Source: an uncultured Clostridia bacterium (GTDB lineage: Bacteria > Bacillota > Clostridia > TANB77 > CAG-508). Taken from it: DNA of 46,587 bases. The position numbers were made by a program, and so were the translations under genes. The stretch is taken from contig CALXJP010000013.1 in NCBI GenBank assembly GCA_944388655.1, forward strand, positions 1-46,587, in the 5' to 3' direction. Shown here piece by piece: positions 7,023 through 16,200 of this stretch. Under the pieces are notes generated by a model that was not told the origin of the DNA, made no database searches, and saw only the letters and a list, made by a program, of their open reading frames with translations. Positions within the stretch are counted from its first letter, which is position 1, and every line of letters starts with the position of its first letter.

Positions 7023-7955
7023 CTATATTTTATTATTTGATCCAAATACATCTTTCATTTTATGTGCTACTGTTTCTTTTATTTTTTGTCTTGCTGGTGT
7101 TAAATATTTTCTTGGATCAAAAACACTAGGATCTTCTGCAAATACTTTTCTTATTTCAGCAGTCATTGCTAAACGTAAGTCTGTATCTACATTAATTTTA
7201 GAAACTCCTGATAAACTTGCCTCATGTAACATTTCATCTGGCACTCCTTTTGCTCCAGGAATATTGCCACCATATTGATTACACATATTTACCAATTCTG
7301 GTATAACCGTAGATGCTCCATGTAATACTATTGGTGTATTAGGAATTAGTTCTTTTACTTTTGCTAAAATATCAAAACGAAGTTTTGCTTCTCCTTTAAA
7401 TTTGTATGCTCCATGACTAGTACCTATGGCTATTGCTAAAGAGTCACATCCTGTTCTTTCCACAAATTCTTTAGCTTGCTCTGGGTCTGTATACATAGCA
7501 TCATTTGCAGATACATTAACCTCATCTTCTATTCCTGCTAATTTTCCTAATTCTGCCTCTACAACAACACCATGGCTATGTGCATAATCTACTACTTGTT
7601 TAGTTAATCTTACATTTTCTTCAAAATCGTATTTTGAACCATCAATCATAACAGAGGTAAATCCATGATCAATACACATTTTACATGTTTCAAAGTCTGG
7701 TCCATGGTCTAAATGAATGGCAACAGGAATTTGAGGATTTTCTTCAACTGCTGCTTCTACCATTTTCATTAAATATCCAATTCTTGCATATTGAATTGCA
7801 CTAGAAGATGCCTGTAAGATAACAGGTGAATTTTGCTCTGCTGCTGCATCCATAATCCCTTGTACAATTTCCATATTATTTACGTTAAACGCTCCTATGG
7901 CATAATGCTCTTTCATAGCTTTTTCAAACATTTCTTTAGTCGTTACTAATGGCAT
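7023..7955 (-). CDS. fba: Class II fructose-bisphosphate aldolase
   Basis: Zinc-dependent aldolase that cleaves fructose 1,6-bisphosphate to two triose phosphates. Seen in 310 residues: HLDHGPDFETC near residue 82 with the catalytic Asp and zinc His, SVMIDGSKYDFEENV near 103, VEAELGKLAGIEDEV near 134, the phosphate-site region around GTSHGAYKF, and LHGAST near 214 with a zinc His. The length is typical of the class IIB group. The start has AAGGAGGAAT upstream. It is a monocistronic unit with its own consensus promoter and terminator, in glycolytic company with pfkA. Confidence 0.96.
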   Translation of the reverse strand: MPLVTTKEMFEKAMKEHYAIGAFNVNNMEIVQGIMDAAAEQNSPVILQASSSAIQYARIGYLMKMVEAAVEENPQIPVAIHLDHGPDFETCKMCIDHGFTSVMIDGSKYDFEENVRLTKQVVDYAHSHGVVVEAELGKLAGIEDEVNVSANDAMYTDPEQAKEFVERTGCDSLAIAIGTSHGAYKFKGEAKLRFDILAKVKELIPNTPIVLHGASTVIPELVNMCNQYGGNIPGAKGVPDEMLHEASLSGVSKINVDTDLRLAMTAEIRKVFAEDPSVFDPRKYLTPARQKIKETVAHKMKDVFGSNNKI

Positions 7956-7988
7956 AATTTTATTCCTCCTTACAAACTTTCTTTGGTT

Positions 7989-8017
7989 ATTATATCCTTA
8001 TCTGATTTTTAAGTCAA
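7989..8017 (-). promoter_or_regulatory. Promoter of fba
   Basis: On the minus strand TTGACT (plus 8012-8017), a 17-base spacer and TATAAT (plus 7989-7994) stand about 35 bases before the ribosome site of fba. Confidence 0.88.
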
Positions 8018-8078
8018 TTGTTTTTTAATTTTTATTTTCATGTGTTAGTATTCACAGCATATTTTATACTTTTTATTT

Positions 8079-8202
8079 GCTAATGATATATTTAGATATT
8101 TTGTAGTATATTGTGGGGACCTTTCTAGAAAATGTTTGAACGCATGTGAATTACATTTTCTTGAATGGGGATTACGGAAAAATATATCAATATATCATTA
8201 GC
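8079..8202. repeat. Nested inverted repeats: possible structured RNA or MITE-like element
   Basis: GCTAATGATATATT at 8079-8092 is the exact reverse complement of 8189-8202. Inside, AGAAAATGT 8127-8135 pairs with ACATTTTCT 8153-8161. On the minus strand the outer stem can extend by GATAT and TTTT against AAAATATC with a small bulge, leaving a large internal loop with a CCCC run on each side. It lies between the ABC permease stop and the fba promoter. No coding sequence and no convincing target-site duplication were seen. Confidence 0.6.
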
Positions 8203-8231
8203 TATATAGTATAAATTGTAACATATAAAAA

Positions 8232-9890
8232 TCAATATATGTGCTTTCCTAAAGTATTTTCATGATTTTGCATATAACGTTTTATTACGATTGTAGGAAT
8301 TATATAAATTATGGCTAAGGCCAAAAGTACTATATATACAGGTATATTAATCTTACTGATCACCATACCTAGCGTAATATAGATAACTATACTTACCATA
8401 GCTATTATCATTGGCCAAATTAAATTCATGTTTTGTTTAACTACTGCATACTCTGAGCTCCATTCTAGTTTTGGCTTTTTTAAATCTACCATAATCATCA
8501 GTAAATTTTGCATGATTATCATAATTACTGCAACAATAGCGGTAAAAAGTAAAATAACTATATTGGTTTGTAAAACATACCATACTAAAGCCATAACCAT
8601 TATAGCTATAATGGTTTGTAATAGGATAGATGGTAATACTTTATAAATTACTTGTTTTGCTAAGGGAACTGGTATGTATTTCATAAAAGTTGCATTTTGT
8701 CCATCTCTTGAAATAGCCGTTGGTGCAATATATCCAAACATAAAAATAAATTGTATTATTCCTAGTATTATGAAAACAATAATATTGGCATTTACTCCCG
8801 ATAGTTCTTGCGTCATTTGCTGTAGTTCTGCCTGTGGTAAAGCTAAAATTTGTGAAGCAAATAATCCTAAAAAGACTATAGGAATTAAAATAGTTGGCAC
8901 AATACATTGCATAAGAAATATAGGATTACGATATAGAGTTTTCCATTCCTTTCCTACATAACTTTTCCATAGTTTTCCTCCTTTAAAGTCTTTTCTTTCA
9001 TTGAATTTTTTATTTGCCTTGTTTCCACTTTCTAAATTTCCTACTGCTCCTTTAAAGTATAGTTTTTGTGCTATTACCATATATAATATATAAGCAACTG
9101 CTGTAATGGCTATTAATTGTACTAATCCTAAAATGGCTGTTCCTATACTTTCTACATCTAGTGCCATAATAGAGGCTCCTAAGGTAGGGAAATATCCTTT
9201 AAACATATCAACTAAGCTATTAGCTTGCATAATGAATTGTGCTAGTTGTTCATCTGTTACCTCTTGTTGGTTAGATGATAAAAATACTATAGCAAGAGCC
9301 AAAACAATGCTTACGATTGTAGCAATTAACTGATACCTATTTTTATTTTTCATGAATTTTGAAAAGCTCATAATAATCATAGAAATAATTCCCGATATAA
9401 GCATAGGTAAAATAGGAAATATAGCACAAACTAAAACTGTCATGATGTAAAATACTATATTGGCACCAGTTTGTATTCCATAAATGCATAAAGGAATGAA
9501 ACCAATGAAAATGACAATAATATATTCTGTTATTAACATAACATTGGTTTTTGCTATGACTATGTCTCGTGGTTTAATTGGTAATGGTAAGATATATTCA
9601 TTATCGCTTGAAAAATATAGTATATTAATACTCGAAAATATGGTTTGTATTAATACGAACATAGCTATAGCTAGTAAAATTACTCCTATAAAAGCTTGCT
9701 CTTGTTGCAAGGGAATTAGTACTGAAATCATGCCATAACTCATAAAGGCTAAAATTCCTGCTAAATAAGCAAAAGCTAATAGCATCATTACCCACATTCC
9801 CTTACTTTTATTGTTTGATTCTCCAGCATTCATGGTATTTTGAAAAGAAGTTTTTAAAAAAACTTTTGTTAACGCTAAAATTTTATGCAT
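8232..9890 (-). CDS. ABC transporter permease (ABC-2 exporter type)
   Basis: A 552-residue polytopic membrane protein with about twelve hydrophobic segments in two clusters, separated by a charged region (about residues 290-315, LESGNKANKKFNERKDFKGG). This is the layout of large ABC-2-type exporter permeases encoded next to a CcmA-like ATPase. I start at the ATG at 9890, which has GGGGTG six bases upstream; a GTG at 9899 falls inside that ribosome site. The partner ATPase gene ends 13 bases before it. The substrate cannot be read. Last gene of the pyrH-to-permease run. Confidence 0.85.
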   Translation of the reverse strand: MHKILALTKVFLKTSFQNTMNAGESNNKSKGMWVMMLLAFAYLAGILAFMSYGMISVLIPLQQEQAFIGVILLAIAMFVLIQTIFSSINILYFSSDNEYILPLPIKPRDIVIAKTNVMLITEYIIVIFIGFIPLCIYGIQTGANIVFYIMTVLVCAIFPILPMLISGIISMIIMSFSKFMKNKNRYQLIATIVSIVLALAIVFLSSNQQEVTDEQLAQFIMQANSLVDMFKGYFPTLGASIMALDVESIGTAILGLVQLIAITAVAYILYMVIAQKLYFKGAVGNLESGNKANKKFNERKDFKGGKLWKSYVGKEWKTLYRNPIFLMQCIVPTILIPIVFLGLFASQILALPQAELQQMTQELSGVNANIIVFIILGIIQFIFMFGYIAPTAISRDGQNATFMKYIPVPLAKQVIYKVLPSILLQTIIAIMVMALVWYVLQTNIVILLFTAIVAVIMIIMQNLLMIMVDLKKPKLEWSSEYAVVKQNMNLIWPMIIAMVSIVIYITLGMVISKINIPVYIVLLALAIIYIIPTIVIKRYMQNHENTLGKHIY

Positions 9891-9903
9891 TTTTTTCACC
9901 CCT

Positions 9904-10632
9904 TTACTCTTCTTTTTCTGTAATTTCTAAAAATAGTTCTTCTAAAGAGGTATTTTCTTTAAATTTCTGTTTCATTTCTTCAAAAGTACCTACAAATAGC
10001 AATTTTCCTTTATTGATGATACCTACTCTATCACAAAGTTTTTCTGCTACTTCTAATATATGAGTAGAGAAAAACACCGTTTTCCCTTCTTTAGCATGTT
10101 TTCTCATCATTTCTTTTAAATCATAAGAAGATTTTGGGTCAAGCCCTGTCATGGGTTCATCTAATATCCAGTTATTCGGATTATGTAATAAAGCCCCACA
10201 AATAACAATTTTTTGTCTCATACCATGAGAATAACTTTGCATTTGATTATTTAAATTTTCATAAATTTCAAATTTTTTGGTTATTTCTTCTATTTTTTCT
10301 TTTCTTTCTTGTGTAGGAATTTCGTAAATATCTGCTAAAAATTTTAAATATTCAATTCCTTTCAAACGTAAAAACATATCAGGAGAATCTGGTACATAAC
10401 CAAAACTTTTTTTGGCTTGTAAAGGATTTTTTTCAATGTCGTAATTATCAATTTTAATTGTTCCTTCATCTGCATTTAAAATACCTGTTATCATTTTAAT
10501 GGTAGTGGTTTTTCCTGCACCATTTGGTCCCAAAAATCCAAAAATCTCTCCGTTTTTGATTTCTAAGTTCAAGCTATCTACTGATTTTTTGCCTTTTACA
10601 TATTCCTTTGTTACATTTTCTAGTTGAATCAT
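9904..10632 (-). CDS. ABC transporter ATP-binding protein
   Basis: The 242-residue nucleotide-binding subunit for the adjacent permease. Seen: Walker A GPNGAGKTTT near residue 35, Q-loop region FGYVPDSPDMF near 82, signature YSHGMRQKI near 138 (S-H-G-M in place of the usual LSGGQ), Walker B NNWILDEPMTGLDP near 154, and the switch histidine in FFSTHILE near 187. The N-terminal region is of the CcmA/DrrA group, which mostly serves exporters. The start has AGGAGG upstream. It follows the 54-residue protein by 12 bases. Confidence 0.93.
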   Translation of the reverse strand: MIQLENVTKEYVKGKKSVDSLNLEIKNGEIFGFLGPNGAGKTTTIKMITGILNADEGTIKIDNYDIEKNPLQAKKSFGYVPDSPDMFLRLKGIEYLKFLADIYEIPTQERKEKIEEITKKFEIYENLNNQMQSYSHGMRQKIVICGALLHNPNNWILDEPMTGLDPKSSYDLKEMMRKHAKEGKTVFFSTHILEVAEKLCDRVGIINKGKLLFVGTFEEMKQKFKENTSLEELFLEITEKEE

Positions 10633-10644
10633 GCTTTTTTCCTC

Positions 10645-10809
10645 CTATATTTCTACAACAATTTTATTCGTAGTAATCGATAACACCTTAGAATAATACT
10701 CATCTTCTATATGTTCTCGTACTTCTTCTGCAGGTCCATCATATATAACTTTTCCTTCTTTTCGTACTTCTAACTGAATTCTCTTGAATAATCCTATATA
10801 ATATTTCAT
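10645..10809 (-). CDS. 54-residue protein of unknown function
   Basis: A short charged protein that starts MKYYIGLFKRIQ and contains VRKEGKVIYDGPAEEVREHI. It ends with a beta-strand-like tail. The ATG at 10809 has GAGGGG upstream; longer readings would overlap the preceding hemolysin III-type gene. It is packed 11 bases after that gene and 12 before the ABC ATPase, so it is translated as part of the run. No signal peptide, membrane span or metal motif is visible. I do not recognise the family. Confidence 0.7.
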   Translation of the reverse strand: MKYYIGLFKRIQLEVRKEGKVIYDGPAEEVREHIEDEYYSKVLSITTNKIVVEI

Positions 10810-10820
10810 TTTATTTCCCC

Positions 10821-11483
10821 TCAATATGCAATCATTTGTAATACAAAAATATATTGGCATAAACTTCCTAGCATAACAAATATGTGAAAAATTTCATGAA
10901 ACCCAAAATGTTTCGTTACCCATGGGAATTTTTTTGTACCATAAATAATTCCCCCAATTGTATAAAATATTCCCCCTGCTACTAACCACCATAAAAGTGG
11001 CAATGCCCCTATCTGCTGAAAAGTAGTAATTAACGGATATAATGCTATAATCACAATCCAGCCCATGGCTAAATAAATAGATGTTGTCAGCCACCTAGGT
11101 GCTTCTAACCATACACATGTTAAAATAATGCCTAATACAGCTAGCCCCCAAACTACTCCAAATATGCTCCATCCCCATCCTCCACGAAGCGGTCCTAAGC
11201 ATATAGGTGTATAGCTTGCTGCAATTAATACATATATCATTAGATGGTCAAATTTGCGAAATACCTTAGTTGCTGTTTTTCCTACATTTAACATATGATA
11301 TAAACTACTAAAAGTATATAACAAGATGAGTCCTACTCCAAAAATAGTAACAGATACCACATCCCAAGCAGTTTCCGTTCCTTTAGTTGCTGCTGTTACA
11401 ATTAAAATTACTAAACCAGCAATAGCTGCAATGGCGCCTATCATATGCGAAATTCCACTAACAGGATCTTTGATTTTTTTCAT
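10821..11483 (-). CDS. trhA: Hemolysin III family membrane protein (PAQR/YqfA type)
   Basis: A 220-residue protein with seven hydrophobic segments. Family marks: SHMIGAIAA near residue 12, SSLYHML near 59, and FRKFDHLMIYVLIAASYTP near 75. The late HFGFHEIFHIFVMLGSL near 191 carries the zinc-ligand histidines of the PAQR superfamily. Bacterial members affect membrane lipid homeostasis; direct lytic action is not established for most. The start has AGGAAAGGAG upstream. It lies 27 bases after the HD-domain gene. Confidence 0.92.
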   Translation of the reverse strand: MKKIKDPVSGISHMIGAIAAIAGLVILIVTAATKGTETAWDVVSVTIFGVGLILLYTFSSLYHMLNVGKTATKVFRKFDHLMIYVLIAASYTPICLGPLRGGWGWSIFGVVWGLAVLGIILTCVWLEAPRWLTTSIYLAMGWIVIIALYPLITTFQQIGALPLLWWLVAGGIFYTIGGIIYGTKKFPWVTKHFGFHEIFHIFVMLGSLCQYIFVLQMIAY

Positions 11484-11510
11484 TTTTCTCCTTTCCTAGT
11501 AGTATGGGAA

Positions 11511-12041
11511 TTATAGGTCGTAAAAATAAGATGCTTCTAAATCTGCCTCATGTACTAATAAGGCTATTGGATATTTTTTATAAGCCTGCCCGATTGTTCC
11601 ATATAATTCCTTTGGCTCTGTAAATCCCATATGCCAACGAATAGCATATCGTTCTTCTGGTGTAAGTTTAATAAATTCTGATAACATCATAACTGATTTT
11701 TCCCCATGACCATAAGGAATGGTATCTTCTACTGTATAGTAAGGAACTTTTTCCCATACGCCTAATGCGTTTTTAGCATTCCTATAATCTATTTTATAAT
11801 AATTAACTTTACAAATATCATGTAGCAAGGCAATGATTTTTACTGATGCACTATCTTCTGTTTTTGTTTTTAATATTTCGTATACTTTCATGCTATGCTC
11901 CATAAGTCCACCTTCTTTAGCACCATGAAATCTGGTACTAGCGGGAGCTGTAAAAAAGTCACTATTTTCTAAAAAATGAATTAATTCTTCTATTCCTTCT
12001 CTATTCGTTTCTCGTAATAATTTGATAAATTGCTCTTTCAT
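11511..12041 (-). CDS. HD-domain phosphohydrolase
   Basis: A 176-residue single-domain HD protein. Seen: the first metal His in HSMKVYEIL near residue 49, the HD pair in ALLHDICK near 73, further histidines in YGHGEKS near 109 and RWHMGF near 135, and a late acidic HEADLEASYFYD. The arrangement fits the HD metal-dependent phosphohydrolase superfamily, similar to the catalytic part of YhaM-type exonucleases. The substrate is not readable; no RNA-binding domain is fused. The ribosome site is AGGAGA. Confidence 0.85.
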   Translation of the reverse strand: MKEQFIKLLRETNREGIEELIHFLENSDFFTAPASTRFHGAKEGGLMEHSMKVYEILKTKTEDSASVKIIALLHDICKVNYYKIDYRNAKNALGVWEKVPYYTVEDTIPYGHGEKSVMMLSEFIKLTPEERYAIRWHMGFTEPKELYGTIGQAYKKYPIALLVHEADLEASYFYDL

Positions 12042-12056
12042 GTGTTTTCTCTCCTA

Positions 12057-12908
12057 TTATTCCTTATTTTCTAAAAATTTAAACATATCTGTATTAAATA
12101 CTTTGATATAATATGGTTTTATTTGTGGCATTAAGTCTTTAAAATAAATCATATTTCCTTGTACATCTTCTACTTTCATATTAGGAAAATTTTTAATCAT
12201 TCTTTCATCGCCATAGTGTTCTTTAAAGAAATCTGATATAGCAGGATATTGATAGATGGTATTATACACCAATTCAATAGTAGGCCTGTTTTTTACAGGT
12301 AAATCATAATTATGGATAGTTCTTACTAAAAATACCCCTACGATAATGGTAGAAATAATCCAATCTATGGCTAAAAGAACAATAGAAATAGATAAAATGA
12401 TTTTTCCTACTTTAGCTGTCCATTTCTTCTTTAGATAGTTAATAGCTTTATCTATGTATGGATTTACTATTTTCATTAAAAATAGTGCTAAAAATCCCCA
12501 CATAACAGAATATAGTAAACACACTCTTCCATGAATATTGAGCGGTAAATCTGAATAGTCCCACCACTTTACATGTAACATAATTTCGCCAAAAAAGCTA
12601 ACTAGGTATTCTGTAATGGTTCCTACTAAAATTCCTCCTATGAATATTGCCGTGTCGTTTTTCTCTAATGGCTTTAGGCAAGCAATCATAACACTTGCCC
12701 CTAAACCATATATAGCACAAAAAGGTCCATATACAAAACTTTTTCTACTTTCTATTACTCCTTTGGTAAAAAGTCCAAATAAAGTTTCTATCACAAGTCC
12801 AATGATACTATAAATAATAAAATAAGCAAAAATTCTCCATATTGTTAATTTGATTGTTTTTTTATTCTTCGGAGTATCTACTATTTCTTTTTCTAATACT
12901 TCTTCCAT
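12057..12908 (-). CDS. PF06541-family membrane protein (putative ABC-transporter type IV)
   Basis: A 283-residue protein whose N-terminal two thirds contain five or six membrane segments. Family hallmarks are SFVYGPFCAIYGLGA near residue 57 and WWDYSDLPLNIHGRVCLLYS near 115, both typical of the PF06541 group common in Clostridia. The C-terminal 80 residues form a soluble, cytoplasmic-looking tail. The name of the family implies transport, but no ATPase partner motif is visible and its role is unproven. It overlaps nothing and sits 12 bases after the DUF1294 gene. Confidence 0.85.
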   Translation of the reverse strand: MEEVLEKEIVDTPKNKKTIKLTIWRIFAYFIIYSIIGLVIETLFGLFTKGVIESRKSFVYGPFCAIYGLGASVMIACLKPLEKNDTAIFIGGILVGTITEYLVSFFGEIMLHVKWWDYSDLPLNIHGRVCLLYSVMWGFLALFLMKIVNPYIDKAINYLKKKWTAKVGKIILSISIVLLAIDWIISTIIVGVFLVRTIHNYDLPVKNRPTIELVYNTIYQYPAISDFFKEHYGDERMIKNFPNMKVEDVQGNMIYFKDLMPQIKPYYIKVFNTDMFKFLENKE

Positions 12909-12920
12909 ATTCCCTCATTT

Positions 12921-13220
12921 CTATAGTATACATATACATACCAATATAACTTCTAAAACAAAGATGAGAGGAAACCCTATGACAAATGCCATTTTTTTGG
13001 TTTTGTGTCTAAACATATACATTCCTAGTATTCCCCCTAGGCCTCCTCCTAATAATACTAACGTAAAAAGTGCTTTTTCACTAATTCTCCATTTTCCTTT
13101 TTCTGCTTTTCTCTTATCTATCCACATAGCGAAAAATGCTATGAAGTTAATTATTACCATATATATCACAAAATTTTGTATTGTCAATATCTGACTTAAA
13201 TTGATTGTATTGCTAAACAT
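12921..13220 (-). CDS. DUF1294 membrane protein
   Basis: A 99-residue protein with three hydrophobic segments. The family signature is clear: DKRKAEKGKWRISEKALF near residue 35, then LGGGLGGILGMYMFRHKTKK near 57. Function unknown for the family. The ribosome site AAAGGAAAAG precedes the ATG. It follows polC by 15 bases. Confidence 0.9.
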   Translation of the reverse strand: MFSNTINLSQILTIQNFVIYMVIINFIAFFAMWIDKRKAEKGKWRISEKALFTLVLLGGGLGGILGMYMFRHKTKKMAFVIGFPLIFVLEVILVCICIL

Positions 13221-13235
13221 TTCTTTTCCTTTCTT

Positions 13236-16200
13236 TTAACCAAATAGACTCATTTGATTACTTTGGCTCATTCCTTTTAAGCAACCTACTTTATCTAATA
13301 GTTCAATAACAGATTTTCCAATTTTTGAACGGATTTTCATATCATCTATAGACATAAATTGTCCTTGTTTTTTGGCTTCATCTATTCCTTCTGCTGCTAC
13401 AGTTCCTAAACCTGGTATACTGTTTAAAGGTGGTCTAATTCCTTCTTTTTCAATTCGGAATTTGGTTGCATGAGATTTATATAAGTCAATTGGTAAAAAG
13501 GTAATTCCTCTTTCATACATTTCCATAACTAACTCTAAAATAGCATACATGTTTTTGTCCTTCGTGGTTGCACTACTTCCCTGTAAGTCAATTTCTTTCA
13601 TTTTGTTTTTTACTCGTTCTTCTCCATAACACATAATATCACTATCAAACTCGTCTGCACGAATGGTAAAATATGCGGTGTAATATGCCATTGGATAATG
13701 TACTTTGAACCATGCTATACGGAAGGCGTTTGTTACATAGGCTGCTGCGTGTGCTTTTGGGAACATGTATTTTATTTTTTTACAAGAGTTAATATACCAT
13801 TCTGGCACATGATGTTCTCTCATAATAGCTTCATATTCTTGCCATTTTTCTGGGTCTTTTGTTGCTTTTCCTTTACGTACACACTCCATAATTTTAAATG
13901 CTTTTTGTGAAGGCAAGCCTTGCTTGATTAAATAAATCATAATGTCATCCCTTGTACAAATGGCTTCACTTAATTTGATGGTTCCCTCTTCTATTAATGT
14001 TTGTGCATTACCCAGCCACACATCTGTACCATGGGATAGACCAGAAATTCTTAATAGCTCTTCGAAAGTGGTAGGTCTTGTATCTACTAACATACCACGT
14101 ACAAATTTTGTACCAAATTCTGGTATACCATAACTTCCTACTTCTGATTTAATTTGCTCTTTGGTTACCCCTAATGCTTTAGTAGAACTAAATATAGACA
14201 TGGTTTCTTTATCATCTAATGGTACTTTTGTTGGGTCTATTCCCGTTAAGTCATATAGCATACGAATCATAGTAGGATCATCATGCCCTAGAATATCTAA
14301 TTTTAATAAGTTTTGGTCAATAGAGTGATAATCAAAGTGTGTAGTAATAATATCAGAGTTTGGATCATCGGCAGGGTGTTGTACTGGTGTAAATTCATAT
14401 ATTTCTCTTCCTTTTGGTACAACAATTATTCCTCCTGGATGTTGCCCTGTTGTTCTTTTAATGCCCGTGCAACCAACAGAAACTCTTAATACTTCTGCAT
14501 TATTAACAGGGATTCCTCTTTCTTCATAATATTTTTTTACATATCCATAAGCTGTTTTATCTGCTACTGTACCTACGGTACCTGCTTTAAAAGTAGTTCC
14601 TTTTCCAAAAATAACCTCTGTATATTTGTGTGCTTTAGCTTGATATTCTCCTGAAAAGTTTAAGTCAATATCTGGTTCTTTATCTCCATTAAATCCTAAA
14701 AAGGTTTCAAAAGGAATGTCCATACCATCTTTGGCTAATGGATGACCACATTTTGGACAGGTTTTATCTGGCAAGTCAAACCCATTTTTATAGCCATAGT
14801 CTGTAAAATCTGAGTATTTACAGTTTGGGCAACGATAATGGGGTGGTAAAGAATTTACTTCTGTAATACCTGTCATATTGGCTACAAAAGAAGAACCTAC
14901 TGAACCTCTTGAACCTACAATGTATCCATCTTCATTAGATTTCCATACTAACTTTTGAGCAATAATGTACATAACAGAGAATCCATTTTTAATAATAGAA
15001 GTCAACTCTTTATCTAACCTGGATTGTACAATTTCTGGTAGTGGATCTCCATATAGCTCATGAGCCTTATCATAAGCTATATCTTTGATAGTTTGCTCAC
15101 AATTTTCAATATATGGTGGACACTTTTCTGGTGAAATAGGGGATATTCTTTCACACATATCTGCAATTTTATTCGTATTGGTTACTACTACTTCGTAAGC
15201 TTTATCTTCTCCTAAATATGTAAATTCTTGTAACATTTCTTCTGTCGTTCTTAGATATAAAGGCGCTTGTTCATCTGCATCTGAGAAGCCTTGTCCTGCC
15301 ATCAAAATTCTTCTATAAATTTCATCTTGTGGATCCATAAAATGTACATCACAAGTAGCTACTACTAATTTTCCTAATTTTTCTCCTAAGTCTACTATTT
15401 TTTTGTTGATATCTTCTAAGGCTTTTTTATCTGGTACTACTCCTTCACGTACTAAGTGCATGTTATTTCCTATAGGTTGAATTTCTAAATAGTCATAATC
15501 TTTAGCTATATCTTCTACTTCTTCGTCATCTTTTCCTTCTAAAATAGCTCGATATAATTCTCCTGCTTCACAAGCACTTCCTAAAATCAAGCCTTCTGCA
15601 TATTTTTTATACACGGACTTTAAAATACGAGGTTTTTTATAAAAATAATCTAAATGAGAAATAGAGATTAGTTTATACAAATTTCTAAGACCAACATAAT
15701 CTTTCGCTAAAATAATGGCATGATATGTTGGTAATTTTTTATAGTCTACTTTTCCTTGTAGTTTTATATCAATATCATCTACTGTTTGTACACCTTTTTC
15801 TTTCATCATTTTTAGCATTTCGCGAAATACTTTAACAGTTGTATCTACATCATCTAATGCTCTATGGGCTACTTCTACTACAATTCCTAATTTATCTGCA
15901 ATTAAGCCTAATTTATATTTTTTGAAATCTGGAAATAGCTCTTTGGCTAAGCGTAAAGTATCTATATATGTATTTTCAATAGAAAGACCTAACAATTTGG
16001 CATTAAATTTTAAAAATCCTATGTCAAAGTCTGCATTATGAGCAACTAAAATGCTATCTCCAATAAAATCTATTACTTTTGGTAAAACTTTTTCTATGGT
16101 TTCTGCATCTTTTACCATATCATCTGTAATGTTGGTAACTTCTACTACCTTTTGTGGAATTGGTTTTTCTGGATTAACAAAGCAACTAAATTCATCTATC

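Noticed and set aside
8079-8202. Reading the nested inverted repeats as an fba riboswitch
   Set aside because: A consensus fba promoter lies at 7989-8017, downstream of the element, so the element is not in the fba mRNA.
10810-10860. N-terminal extension of the 54-residue protein to 10860
   Set aside because: It would overlap the end of the hemolysin III-type gene, and GAGGGG precedes the ATG at 10809.
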